From: Roseovarius carneus
GTDB taxonomy: Bacteria; Pseudomonadota; Alphaproteobacteria; Rhodobacterales; Rhodobacteraceae
Direction: 5' to 3'
Assembly: GCF_020141465.1 (NCBI RefSeq)
Contig: NZ_JAHSPD010000001.1
Span: 2,152,374 to 2,216,373, forward strand
DNA length: 64,000 nt
How positions within the stretch are numbered: the first letter of the stretch is position 1; each line of letters opens with the position of its first letter. Shown piece by piece: positions 50,173-59,128 of the stretch. A program made the position numbers and the translations under genes. The notes under the pieces are model-generated. The model saw only the letters and a list, made by a program, of their open reading frames with translations, did not search any database and had not been told where the DNA came from.

Positions 50173-53058
50173 TCACACGCCCTCCTTCAGGTTTGGCTGT
50201 GGGGCGGGGGGCTCGGGCGGGTCATCTGGTTCGGGGTCGATATCCAGTTTTTCATCGGTGTCCGGCACATGGGCGTGCCGCGCCAATCGTGAGAAGCTTT
50301 CGAGCGAGAGCATCACCGCCCCCACCACCGTCAGGAACACGCCGAGATCAAAGACCAGCGCCGTGGCCAGTTCAAACTCGTTGAAGGGCGGGATGCGTAC
50401 ATAGGTGAAATCCGTGGTCATGAAGGGCTTGGACACCAGCCACGAGCCGATGCCGCAGAGCCCTGCGATCAAAACACCCGCACCGATGACGCCGTGATAG
50501 GGGTAGCGCATGCGCGCATTGGTCCAGGCCAGCCCGCTCGCCATGTATTGCATCACAACCGCGATGGACACGACCAGCCCCGCGATGAAGCCACCACCCG
50601 GCTGATTGTGGCCCCGCAGGAAGATGTAGAAACCGACCATCAGAACAACGGGCATCATCACCCGCGTCAGAACAATCATCATCATCGGATGCATGTCGCC
50701 CGCCCGCGCCTGATCGGGCTTGCGGTTGAACAAGCGTGCGCGCACGGGACCGCTGAGCAGGGTTTCGGTCAGCGCGTAAATCAGCAAAGCCGCGATTCCC
50801 AGAACGATGATCTCGCCATAGGTGTCAAAGCCACGGAAATCGACGAGGATCACGTTGACCACATTCGTACCGCCGCCACCCTTGTAGGAATTGGCGACAT
50901 GAAAGGCCGAGATGGGCGTCTCAACCGCATCGCGCATCAGATAATGGAAGGCCATGCCGGTCGCGGCCAGCCCGCCGATTGCGGCCACGGCCCCGTCGCG
51001 CAGACGCAGCGCTACGTTGCTCTCGACAGGGGTGCTTTTGGGCAAAAAATTGAGCGCCAAAAGCAGCAGGACCAGCGTGACCACATCCACGGTCAGCTGC
51101 GTCATGGCAAGATCGGGGGCGCTGAAATAGACGAAGCCAAGCGAGACGATCAGGCCGACTATGGAGACCATGATAAGCGAGATCAGCCGGTTGCGATGCA
51201 AAAGCACCAGCCCGATTGTGGCCGCGACGAGCATGGCCCAGCCTGCCGCAGGGACAACCTGTATTGGGCTCATCGCCCGCGCGGAGGGCAGGACGGTGCC
51301 TGAGGTATAGGCGTAGTAGCCAGCCCCCACCACGGCGAGCGCGAAGATCGCGCCATAGCGGGTGAAGGCGCCATTGTGCAGCCCGTGGGTGAAGCTGCGC
51401 GCGGCGGAGGTGATGGCTTCGACCAGTGCGTCGAAGATCGTCTTGGCCTCGGGGCGCGGCGCCGCGTCCCATCCGGCCTGAAGATATTTGTGCAGGGCCA
51501 GCAGGATCAAGCCGCCGGCCGTGGCGATCATTGACATGTAAAGTGCTGGCACCAGCCCGTGCCAGATCTTGAAATAGGCCGTCGGCACGTCTGCTTCGCC
51601 GCCCAGAACCGAGGCGGTGACCATCTTGATGAAGGGCTCGGCGAGAAAGGGGGCGATGCCGATTGCGATGACAGGGATCATCAAGAGGGCGGGTGGCCCC
51701 CAGAGGCCGATGCCGGGATCATGCGGCTTGGCCGGATAGCTTTCGCGCACCGGGCCGAGGAAAGTATGGCTGATGAGGCGGAAGCAATAGGCGGCAGAAA
51801 AGAGCGAACCGATGGTGGCCAGCGCCGGGACCAGCCACGCAGAGTTGAAGAGCGCTGTGCGGTTCGCCTCCTCCAGCATCATCTCCTTGGAGAGGAACCC
51901 ATTGAGCAAGGGGATGCCCGCCATTGACAGCGCGCCCAGTGTGGTGATGACGAATGTGATCGGCATGAGCGTGCGCAACCCGCCAAGGATGCGGATATCG
52001 CGGGTCTTGGTTTCATGATCCACGATCCCTGCTGCCATGAAAAGCGCGGCCTTGAATGTCGCGTGGTTGAGGATGTGGAACATCGCGGCCATAGCGCCAA
52101 AGGCGGTGCCGGTGCCCAGCAGCATGGTGATGAGGCCCAGATGGCTGACGGTGGAGAAGGCGAGAAGCGCCTTGAGATCATGCTTGAAGAGCGCAATCAC
52201 CGCGCCCAGCACCATGGTGATCAAACCCGCGCCCGTGACCAGAATGAACCATTCCGGCGTGCCCGAGAGCACCGGCCACATCCGCGCCATGAGGAAAATC
52301 CCCGCCTTCACCATTGTGGCGGAGTGCAGATAGGCCGAGACGGGCGTGGGCGCGGCCATCGCGTGCGGCAACCAGAAATGGAACGGGAACTGAGCGGATT
52401 TGGTAAAACACCCAATGAGGATCAGGATCAGCGCGGGCAGGTAGAGCGGCGAGGCCTGAATAAGCTCCTTGTTCTGCAAGATCACGCTCAGTTCGAAGCT
52501 GCCCGCGATATTGCCGAGGATCAGCATCCCGCCGATCATCGCAAGGCCGCCCATGCCAGTGACAGCCAGTGCCATGCGCGCGCCCTGACGGCCCGCAGGC
52601 AGGTGCTTCCAATAGCCGATCAGCAGGAAGGACGAGAGCGACGTCAGCTCCCAGAAGATAAGCAAAAGCAGGATGTTGTCGCTCATCACGATGCCGACCA
52701 TCGCGCCTTGGAACAACAGCAGATAGGTGAAGAACTCACCCATATTATCCTCACGCGCGAGGTAATAGCGCGCGTAGGTAATGATCAAAAGGCCTATGCC
52801 GAGGATCAGACAGGCGAAGAAAAAGCCAAGCCCGTCCAGCATGAACGTGACATTAAGCCCAAGTGCCGGCAGCCAAGGTGTCCCTGCGGTCACAAGCTCT
52901 CCGGCCATAACGGCGGGCAAGTTGGTCAAAAGCCCGACAAGGGCGATGAGGGTCACGGTAAAGGTGACCCCGGCGCAGGCGGCACGGCCTGCGGAATTCA
53001 TGAGACCGGGCAACAAAGCCCCGAGGAATGGTAGGGCGACGATAAGGAAGAGGGACAC
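50173..53058 (-). CDS. mnhA: Mrp-type Na+/H+ antiporter fused subunit A/B
   Basis: This 961-residue membrane protein is the first gene of the antiporter operon. The NuoL-like part, roughly residues 1-500, has RQGARMALAVTGMGGLAM and KSAQFPFHFWLPHAMAAPTPVSAYLHSATMVKAG-type antiporter motifs near residue 220 (the second is described here by its key Lys and His residues). The remainder covers the MbhE/MnhB-like region, ending in a hydrophilic acidic tail with LVVSIAVVMQYMASGL near residue 845. A and B are thus fused, as in the Pha-type systems of other alphaproteobacteria. The complex exchanges Na+ or K+ for protons and supports growth at high pH or salinity. Confidence 0.92.
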   Translation of the reverse strand: MSLFLIVALPFLGALLPGLMNSAGRAACAGVTFTVTLIALVGLLTNLPAVMAGELVTAGTPWLPALGLNVTFMLDGLGFFFACLILGIGLLIITYARYYLAREDNMGEFFTYLLLFQGAMVGIVMSDNILLLLIFWELTSLSSFLLIGYWKHLPAGRQGARMALAVTGMGGLAMIGGMLILGNIAGSFELSVILQNKELIQASPLYLPALILILIGCFTKSAQFPFHFWLPHAMAAPTPVSAYLHSATMVKAGIFLMARMWPVLSGTPEWFILVTGAGLITMVLGAVIALFKHDLKALLAFSTVSHLGLITMLLGTGTAFGAMAAMFHILNHATFKAALFMAAGIVDHETKTRDIRILGGLRTLMPITFVITTLGALSMAGIPLLNGFLSKEMMLEEANRTALFNSAWLVPALATIGSLFSAAYCFRLISHTFLGPVRESYPAKPHDPGIGLWGPPALLMIPVIAIGIAPFLAEPFIKMVTASVLGGEADVPTAYFKIWHGLVPALYMSMIATAGGLILLALHKYLQAGWDAAPRPEAKTIFDALVEAITSAARSFTHGLHNGAFTRYGAIFALAVVGAGYYAYTSGTVLPSARAMSPIQVVPAAGWAMLVAATIGLVLLHRNRLISLIMVSIVGLIVSLGFVYFSAPDLAMTQLTVDVVTLVLLLLALNFLPKSTPVESNVALRLRDGAVAAIGGLAATGMAFHYLMRDAVETPISAFHVANSYKGGGGTNVVNVILVDFRGFDTYGEIIVLGIAALLIYALTETLLSGPVRARLFNRKPDQARAGDMHPMMMIVLTRVMMPVVLMVGFYIFLRGHNQPGGGFIAGLVVSIAVVMQYMASGLAWTNARMRYPYHGVIGAGVLIAGLCGIGSWLVSKPFMTTDFTYVRIPPFNEFELATALVFDLGVFLTVVGAVMLSLESFSRLARHAHVPDTDEKLDIDPEPDDPPEPPAPQPNLKEGV

Positions 53059-53254
53059 GCGAACTCCTGATCTTTAAGGGCCTATGGTCTCGGGCCTGAA
53101 ATTTTCGCATATCTGGGGGAAAACTGTCGGGTTCTCAAGCGAAACCGACAAAAAACGATCAATACTGGGTCAGGACGCCGCAGGTGGCGGGCATTTGTGG
53201 CCTTATGCATCAAACGCACCAACACTTGTGAAACCCTACGCGCTATAAAGGGTC

Positions 53255-53665
53255 ATGGGACAATCAATCGTATTACACGGCTTAATCAAGAAACGCGGCG
53301 AGATAGCGGGCCAGCACAAGGTCGCTATGAAGGCCGCTGACACCCTCAAGGCTGATCTGGACGCCATAGACCGCGCGCTGGTGCTGTGCGGTTATGAGGG
53401 CGACCCCAAGGGCATCGCACCGCGTGGCAATTACAAGCAGCTATTCGGGCGCAATGAGTTGAAGCTGACAATCATCAACGCGCTACGGGTTGCCCCTGCG
53501 GATGATGAGGCGATAGCGGCGCAGATCATGGCCGCGAAGGGATGGGGCGATGATATATGGCCCGATGTGCTAAAGCGGGTGCGTGACGCGCTGCAAAGGG
53601 CGCAGAAGGACGGGCATGTGGTGCAGGACTTCGGGCCAGATGGGTGCTTGTGGCGTATAGGTTAG
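53255..53665 (+). CDS. Hypothetical 136-residue protein
   Basis: I do not recognise this family. The product is soluble and charged, with a helical N-terminal part (KRGEIAGQHKVAMKAADTL, then KADLDAIDRALVL) and a C-terminal region that resembles a small winged helix (ELKLTIINALRVAPADDEAI, then RVRDALQRAQKDGHVVQDFG). This suggests a nucleic-acid-binding role, but that is only an inference. It opens the accessory island, is divergent from the antiporter operon across 196 bases, and converges with small membrane-protein genes. Confidence 0.6.
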   Translation: MGQSIVLHGLIKKRGEIAGQHKVAMKAADTLKADLDAIDRALVLCGYEGDPKGIAPRGNYKQLFGRNELKLTIINALRVAPADDEAIAAQIMAAKGWGDDIWPDVLKRVRDALQRAQKDGHVVQDFGPDGCLWRIG

Positions 53666-53667
53666 CG

Positions 53668-53886
53668 TTATTTTTCGATTATACGGTTTACCATATGAGT
53701 AAAAAGGTACGCTACAGCCATCCAAATCACACCAATAGCGGCCAGCCATGCAGAGGTTTCACCCCAGTAGCTGCTGTCCGTAGTCAGGCTTAACACCGCC
53801 GCAAGCAGTAAAAGACCCCATGGTGCAGCAACGCCAATAGCAAAACAAACAGCGCAAAACGCCTTGTCTCCATTAGTCATCATCAT
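53668..53886 (-). CDS. Small membrane protein, 72 residues, unknown function
   Basis: The product has two predicted membrane helices (about residues 9-33 and 43-65) and no recognisable domain. Three ATG codons in a row (53886, 53883, 53880) follow AAAGGTGG, so the start is approximate. It overlaps the end of the next upstream small gene by 14 bases, suggesting a coupled pair. Base composition is more AT-rich than in the flanking operons. Confidence 0.45.
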   Translation of the reverse strand: MMMTNGDKAFCAVCFAIGVAAPWGLLLLAAVLSLTTDSSYWGETSAWLAAIGVIWMAVAYLFTHMVNRIIEK

Positions 53887-54094
53887 TCCCACCTTTCAGC
53901 GCGCATAGTGCCTCAAAAGCCCAGCACATCGCCGCAATAGTTCCCGCAATAATCCAAACAGTCCCCGTTGCAAACAAGTACTTTTCGATATTCTCAGCGC
54001 AAGCTACTAAACTCATAAAAGCAATCGCACCGCAACCAAGTACTTTAGCTAAGCACTCCCTCTTAGGATGCTCACTCAAGATATGTAGTCCCAA
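53873..54094 (-). CDS. Small membrane protein, about 73 residues, unknown function
   Basis: The product has two hydrophobic segments (about residues 17-33 and 42-64) and ends GGNDDD. The frame begins at a TTG (54094) without a clear ribosome site, and the only internal ATG is at codon 27, so the start is doubtful. No domain is recognised. Its end overlaps the start of the neighbouring small membrane gene, which supports treating the two as a pair. Confidence 0.35.
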   Translation of the reverse strand: MGLHILSEHPKRECLAKVLGCGAIAFMSLVACAENIEKYLFATGTVWIIAGTIAAMCWAFEALCALKGGNDDD

Positions 54095-54163
54095 AACGTG
54101 GCATTACTAAGGCTACCTTATCACAAAAACTTTCCAAAAAGTTATCGGTGTGGAGCGTTGCGG

Positions 54164-55124
54164 TCAAGCCGCCCGCTGCCAGTACCCTTTCCAGTTGCGC
54201 GACACAGGCGCATCCATCGCGTTAGACACAACGATGTGAGCCAATGTGCCGTTATCCGTGCGGCGGTTATCTTCCAGCCATGCGGAGTGGTTCGCATACT
54301 GGTGCAGTTACTTGGGAGATACGCCGTGGTGCTGGCCTTGGATCATGTTGCGCAGACGTGAGAAGAACGACACAACCATATTCGTGTGCTTGCCGTGGTC
54401 ACTGTAAATCTCGGAGTGGTTAACGCGGTCTACATTGTAACCCATGTGCAGAATGTCCCAATGTGACGCTTCGTCTGCGGACATGATTGCCATGCGTGAC
54501 ACGTTCTCATTTGCTAGTGCTACGCCTTCATTCATGGCAACGAAGGGCAACGTGCGGACCTCACGCTCACGCAGAGCCACCACAACGCGACGTGTGTCTG
54601 TCTGGTAACGCTTGTTGAGGCGGCGATCAACGCGATCTGCTTTGACGTTCGCGGGGCGGATGTGACCGCCGAAGTACGCACCATCAATCTCGACATGACC
54701 TTCCAACAATTCGCCCGTCTGGACTTCGCGCGTCATGGCCTCGCGCAGCTTGTGTGCCAACACGAAGGCGGTCTTGTATTGGCAATCCAGATCGCGGGAC
54801 AGCATGCACCACGCTCATGCCCTTGGAGGCGTTCACAATGATGCAGACCGCGGCCAGCAAGTCCACGAAGTCCATTTTGCGGCTGGCAAAGATTGTGCCG
54901 CTGGTCAAGCTAAACTGGTGGTGGCAGTTCTTGCACTTGAACTTGCGGCGCGTGCTGATCTTGTAGGTCTCGTCATGGCTGCAACGGGGGCATACGGCCT
55001 CGCCATTGGTCTCAAGCCAGCGCATCTGACAGAACGTCTCATAAGCCGCCGCCTCGCCAGCTTTGTAGATGCTGCGAAGGCTAAGTGTGCGTGATGCCGC
55101 TTAAAGGAGAAAGTGCTGTGCCAT
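54164..55124 (-). pseudogene. IS1595-family transposase, decayed (two nonsense codons and a frameshift)
   Basis: Reading leftward from the ATG at 55124, the frame resembles an IS1595-type transposase. A zinc ribbon (CPRC near 54990 and CKNC near 54930) is followed by the DDE-type core, HVEIDGAYFGG near 54690 and VNHSEIYSDHGKHTN near 54400, and a C-terminal end GYWQRAA just before the stop at 54164. Three lesions inactivate it: TAA at codon 8 (55101-55103), a one-base insertion near 54804 that splits the frame, and TAA at 54308-54310 about 47 codons before the end. I could not identify terminal inverted repeats or a target duplication. Confidence 0.82.
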
Positions 55125-55226
55125 TTGTATCTCTATCATTACCTATGTAGTGAATTTAATACGTATACGTAACGAATGCAATACCTTGTGTAATGATTAT
55201 GATGCTTTTATTTATGTAGGTGACAC

Positions 55227-55436
55227 ATGGCAGATCAGAATGAGTGGGAAACCAAGGCGGCTAACTTGCTGAAAGCCGAATTGAAGCGCAAGGGCGTGAC
55301 ATATTCCCAGCTTTCAGAGTTGATTGGCGAAAAAGAGGTTAACATCCGCAATAAGCTGTCACGCGGCAAGTTCAGTGCCGCGTTCTTGTTGCAATCGCTC
55401 GCCGCTATTGGCACGAACGATATCAGGTTACTTTGA
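55227..55436 (+). CDS. DUF6471 domain protein, HTH-like
   Basis: The 69-residue product matches the small DUF6471 type. A helical N-terminus (WETKAANLLKAELKRKGVTY) is followed by a helix-turn-helix-like segment with SQLSELIGEKEVNIRNKLSRG and FSAAFLLQSLAAIG. It may bind DNA, but no target is known. TAGGTG precedes the ATG. The last 14 bases overlap the end of the convergent gene at 55423-56094. An AT-rich stretch upstream (55130-55226) probably contains its promoter. Confidence 0.7.
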   Translation: MADQNEWETKAANLLKAELKRKGVTYSQLSELIGEKEVNIRNKLSRGKFSAAFLLQSLAAIGTNDIRLL

Positions 55437-56094
55437 TATCAGGCACTTGCCCTATCTCTTGAAGAATCTCTCGATCTAAAGCTTCCTGAAGAAAATCCCT
55501 TAAAGCACCAATTTCAGTTTCCTTTCTGCCGCCTTCGACTTCCCTTACAGCATTAGGGTTGTTCTTGTGGAACGCCCTTAACGTAGCTTTCAAATATATT
55601 TGAAATTTTCTTTGTGCCTTCCGCTCTGGCGACATGCCTGATATCGTATGCCTTTGATTTAAAGCCTTAAAAATTGCACTACCGGCTCCAAAAGAGTTGG
55701 GTTCTGAAACGTAAGGCTCTTTCATTTCCCCCCAATCTGAATCCCTTATCTCACTTATGGCCTCATCTTCCGATACCCACACTTTTTCGGACATTTTCGA
55801 CTTCCCCCAAATTTTGATTTTGTAGCGCAGTCGCAGAAATCTCTGCATGGGCCATGCTATCGCGATTATGCCTATGGCGCCCAGTGCAAACCTCACTATC
55901 GGATCATTGATCAGGTGCGCTGCATCAGCAGCAAATTCTGCCCGTCTCTGTACCGTCGGGTTTTCTACCACAGCAGAAATCCAATCGTACCACTGGTCGA
56001 TATCGCCCGGAACACCCGAAAAACCAACGACGAGCATAACGAATCCAAGGAAACCATAGAATCGCGAAAACAAAGATTTAAAAAACCCAACCAT
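55423..56094 (-). CDS. Hypothetical membrane protein, 223 residues
   Basis: I do not recognise a family. The product has an N-terminal hydrophobic helix (about residues 12-30), a second near residues 68-84, then a long charged cytoplasmic region with an acidic stretch (VSEDEAISEIRDSDWGEMKE). A basic helical end, KAQRKFQIYLKATLRAFHKN and beyond, completes it. Codon use and base composition look more AT-rich than in the flanking operons. It lies between the integrase remnant and the DUF6471 gene, so it is probably cargo of the element. Confidence 0.6.
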   Translation of the reverse strand: MVGFFKSLFSRFYGFLGFVMLVVGFSGVPGDIDQWYDWISAVVENPTVQRRAEFAADAAHLINDPIVRFALGAIGIIAIAWPMQRFLRLRYKIKIWGKSKMSEKVWVSEDEAISEIRDSDWGEMKEPYVSEPNSFGAGSAIFKALNQRHTISGMSPERKAQRKFQIYLKATLRAFHKNNPNAVREVEGGRKETEIGALRDFLQEALDREILQEIGQVPDIKVT

Positions 56095-56133
56095 TTAAAA
56101 GATATTGATTGGCCAAGCGTACAATGTGGAGTC

Positions 56134-57083
56134 CTAATCATCGCTTACACCCGCTTGGTGCGTTTGATACATAAGGCCGGCCCAGTCCCAGAAGCGGCGG
56201 AACATGTCGAGATAGCTATTCGCGGTCTTGGTGCTGAGTGTGGGCAGGCCCGGAACGGCAACAGCTTCCCGCAAAGTCAGGTCGCGGGTTTCAGCCTTGG
56301 TCTTGCGATTGACAGGCATGGTCAGCACGACCTGCTTCATCTCAGCGGCGTCTTGGCGTGTGATCTGATCCATGCCCTTATCCGGTCCGCAAAACTCGGC
56401 CAGCAAGGCAAGGTAAGCATCGGCCTTGTTTCGCATCTCCTGAGACCATTGCGGCCCATGTTCGGCCTTGAAATCACTGATGGCGGCGCTGAGGCTTATG
56501 GAGCGGGTCTGTGGTGGCCTTGGCGCTGTCTGGGCGGGTGGTTCGGTGGGGGAATAGCCCTCAAGGCTCTCAGCGCGGCTCAGACCCCCCTGATCTAGGC
56601 AACACGGGCCTTGCGCATCTCGCGGCGTAGGGATGGCGCATTCTCGGCCCACTGAGCCTCTGTTAGACCCACTGAGCCTCGGAAGCCGTCCAAGGTGCCT
56701 GCGTCAAGATAAAGGTCTGATAGGTCGTCAAAGCCGCCTATGGCGTCCTCATGCACGTCCAACTCTTGGCGCAGGGCATCAAGGGATCGCTCGGACAGCC
56801 TGGTATCGTTCAACCGCTCCACATACCGATCCAGCGAAGCTGCAAAGTCGCTACGCACCATCTCGCGCATCTCATCTTGTCTGAGCCTAGCCAATGTCTT
56901 GGAATCCCGAACCAATCATCCGCATGATGCAAGATGACGGGCAAGATCGCCAGCCCGATCTGGGCACTTGGTGCGTAAGGATATCCTGACTGTGCTGCGC
57001 TTGTGATCCTCAGCCCGAGGAAGGGGCCAACGGAAGTAATAAACCCCGTGACGCGATGCCGAGAGGTATGCGGACAGTTTCAT
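56134..57083 (-). pseudogene. Tyrosine-recombinase-type integrase, decayed and without catalytic domain
   Basis: Three leftward pieces form one protein: MKLSAYLSASRHGVYYFRWP from 57083, DSKTLARLRQDEMREM from about 56912, and ISDFKAEHGPQWSQEMRNKA with NSYLDMFRRFWDWAG ending at 56134. They match the N-terminal and core-binding parts of phage-type integrases. A TGA at 56916-56918 interrupts the first two in the same frame, and a frameshift near 56600 separates the third. The C-terminal Arg-His-Arg-Tyr catalytic domain is absent after 56134. The remnant starts 67 bases from the 3' end of tRNA-Ser, the usual place for such an integrase. Confidence 0.75.
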
Positions 57084-57149
57084 GGGCTTGTGCTCCACTT
57101 TGTGTCGCACTTGCCTGTCCAACTCTTAAGTCGCTGATCTTATTGATAA

Positions 57150-57239
57150 TGGCGGAGAGACAGGGATTCGAACCCTGGGAAGGCTTGCACCTTCAACGGT
57201 TTTCGAGACCGCCCCGTTCGACCACTCCGGCACCTCTCC
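57150..57239 (-). tRNA. tRNA-Ser (anticodon CGA)
   Basis: On the minus strand the 7-bp acceptor stem GGAGAGG (57239-57233) pairs with its complement near the 3' end, allowing one G-U pair. The anticodon CGA is at 57205-57203, inside a seven-base loop closed by a five-pair stem. A long variable arm typical of serine tRNAs is present, and the T-loop reads GGTTCGAATCC. The 3' CCA is encoded (57152-57150). The decayed integrase begins just beyond its 3' end. Confidence 0.95.
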
Positions 57240-57374
57240 GCGGGGGTCAGTGGCAGGCGTTTAGTTGCCTTTGGGGGGGCAGGCAAGGGGTTTTGCATTG
57301 TTTGGCTTTAGAATTTGCCGCAGGTTGGGGCGGCGCGCCGGGTTTGGGCCGTGCGCGATGCAATGTGAGGTGGC

Positions 57375-58223
57375 ATGGGTCGTATAATTGTGGGACGAAG
57401 CTTGGGGCAGGCGGCGGGTGCGGCGATGGCGCTTTGCGGGCTGGTGCTTGCGTTGGCGCTGCCCGCGGCGGCGGCGGATCGTGGCAAACTCAAAGCGTTT
57501 CTTGATATCACAGGGTTTGATGTCGCGTTGGAGAGCATGGGGCTGAGTGCGGCGGATGCGCCTGCGATGCTTGGTATGGATGCGGGCGATTTTGGCGGGC
57601 AGTGGCGCGATGTGGTTGATGAGGTGTTTGCGGCTGAGCGCGTGAAGGGTCTTGCGCTTGATGTTCTTGAAAATACGCTCTCGGATGAGCTGTTGGGCCA
57701 TGCGGCGGGCTTTTATGCGTCTGATCTTGGTCAGCGCCTCGTTGAGGTCGAGAATGTCGCGCATATGCGCGACGACACAGCCGTGATCGAGGCGGACGGT
57801 GCCGTCGCGTGGGAGGTGGCGAGCCGCGAGCGGCAGGCGATCCTGAACCGGTTGATGCAGGCGGTGGGTGGCACCGAAAGCTCGATCCGCGCGATCCGCG
57901 AGGTACAGGTGCGGTTTTTGATGGCGGCGTCGGCGGCGGGTGTGGTCGAGTATGACCTCGACGAGGCCACGCTGCGCGCGATCCTTGCCGAGGGGGATGC
58001 GGAGCTGGACGCTGATCTGGTGCAGATGGGGCAGCATACGGCGGCGCTGACATATGCTGTGATATCTGATGCAGATCTGGAGACCTATGCGGGGGCGTTG
58101 GAGGCCGCAGAGATGCAGCAGGTGTATGAGTTGATGAACGCGATCCAGTTTGAGATCATGGCCAACCGATTTGAGGCGCTGGCGCTGCGCATGGCGATGA
58201 TCGAGCCGGGGCAACCTCTATGA
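57375..58223 (+). CDS. DUF2059 domain protein, first of a pair
   Basis: The 282-residue product has a signal peptide (about residues 1-34, ending PAAAA) and a long, mainly helical, acidic mature part. The DUF2059-like segment LLGHAAGFYASDLGQRLVEV lies near residue 107. It is probably periplasmic. No reaction is known for the family. It shares architecture with the next gene, whose ATG overlaps its stop, so the two form a coupled pair. The gene lies outside the island, on the chromosomal side of tRNA-Ser. Confidence 0.7.
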   Translation: MGRIIVGRSLGQAAGAAMALCGLVLALALPAAAADRGKLKAFLDITGFDVALESMGLSAADAPAMLGMDAGDFGGQWRDVVDEVFAAERVKGLALDVLENTLSDELLGHAAGFYASDLGQRLVEVENVAHMRDDTAVIEADGAVAWEVASRERQAILNRLMQAVGGTESSIRAIREVQVRFLMAASAAGVVEYDLDEATLRAILAEGDAELDADLVQMGQHTAALTYAVISDADLETYAGALEAAEMQQVYELMNAIQFEIMANRFEALALRMAMIEPGQPL

Positions 58224-59053
58224 TGATGCGTATCCTGCCGGCGGTGGCGCTGGCATTTGGCCTTTTGATGTCTGGCCCCGCGCCGGCGTCGGAGGAACGT
58301 GCGGCGCAGATCGAGGCGCTGCTGGAGGCGCTTGATCTGGAGCAGACGGTTGAAATCATGGAGGCCGAGGGGCTGCGTTACGGCGCTCAGGTTTTGCGTG
58401 ATTTTGCACCCGATGCGGATTTGGACAGCTGGAATGCCACCGTGGCGCGCATCTATGACAGCGCGCGGATGAGTGCGCTGGTGCGTGCGGAGTTTGCCAC
58501 CGGTATGGAGGGCGTGGAGACCGCACCGCTCACGGCGTTCTTTTCGTCGGATGTGGGCGCGCGGATCATCGCGCTTGAGCTTGCGGCGCGGCGGGGCTTT
58601 ATGCAGGACGGGATGGAAGAGGCGGCGCAGGCGGCACTTGGCCAAGCTGAAGCGGACAAATTACCCATTCTGGAGCAGATTGACGCGCTGATTTCAGACA
58701 GTGACCTCATTGAGCGCAATGTCATGGGATCGCTCAACTCCAACCTCATGTTCTATCGCGGCCTCATGGATGGCGGGGCGTCCGAGCTGGGCGAGGCGGA
58801 TATCCTCGCCGATGTCTGGTCTCAGGAAGGGGCCGTGCGGACAGAGACCGAAATATGGCTGCGGGGCTTTTTGCTGATCGCGTATCAGCCCCTGAGCGCG
58901 CAAGATCTGGAGGCCTACGGCGCGCTTTATCGCAGCGTGGAAGGGCGGGGGCTCAATGCCGCCCTGTTCGGTGCGTTCAACCAGATGTATGAGGAGCTGT
59001 CCTATCTTCTGGGCCGCGCCGTGGCCGAGCGGATGATGAGTGCGCCGCTTTAG
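58220..59053 (+). CDS. DUF2059 domain protein, second of a pair
   Basis: The 277-residue protein starts with a signal peptide (MMMRILPAVALAFGLLMSGP, cleaved after about residue 23). It has the same helical layout as its upstream neighbour, including TAFFSSDVGARIIALELAAR near residue 100. It is a diverged tandem paralogue, exported and of unknown function. It overlaps the upstream gene by four bases. The following 211 bases up to rplU hold the probable rplU promoter. Confidence 0.7.
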   Translation: MMMRILPAVALAFGLLMSGPAPASEERAAQIEALLEALDLEQTVEIMEAEGLRYGAQVLRDFAPDADLDSWNATVARIYDSARMSALVRAEFATGMEGVETAPLTAFFSSDVGARIIALELAARRGFMQDGMEEAAQAALGQAEADKLPILEQIDALISDSDLIERNVMGSLNSNLMFYRGLMDGGASELGEADILADVWSQEGAVRTETEIWLRGFLLIAYQPLSAQDLEAYGALYRSVEGRGLNAALFGAFNQMYEELSYLLGRAVAERMMSAPL

Positions 59054-59099
59054 TCCGAAAAAACAGGCGGAGTTTGCGCCAAAACTGCCCGCTACTCCC

Positions 59100-59128
59100 T
59101 TGACTTGGGCGCAGTGGCGACGGATAAG
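59100..59128 (+). promoter_or_regulatory. Probable sigma70 promoter of rplU-rpmA
   Basis: TTGACT (59100-59105) and GATAAG (59123-59128), with a 17-base spacer, form a plausible promoter for rplU. It would give a 5' leader of about 130 bases before the ATG at 59265. CCCGCA and TGCGGG near 59129-59160 could form a stem in this leader. All of this is inferred from sequence. Confidence 0.45.

Noticed and set aside
52015..53034. A 339-codon rightward open frame opposite mnhA.
   Set aside because: The composition (very rich in His, Arg and Gln) reflects the reverse strand of a membrane-protein gene, and no family resemblance is seen.
54098..55226. Terminal inverted repeats of the IS1595 copy.
   Set aside because: Weak similarity between flanking AT-rich stretches was seen, but nothing long or exact enough to call.
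53059..57150. Direct repeat of the tRNA-Ser 3' end that would mark the far att site of the island.
   Set aside because: No copy of the tRNA 3' segment could be found near 53.1 kb by eye, so no att sites are reported.
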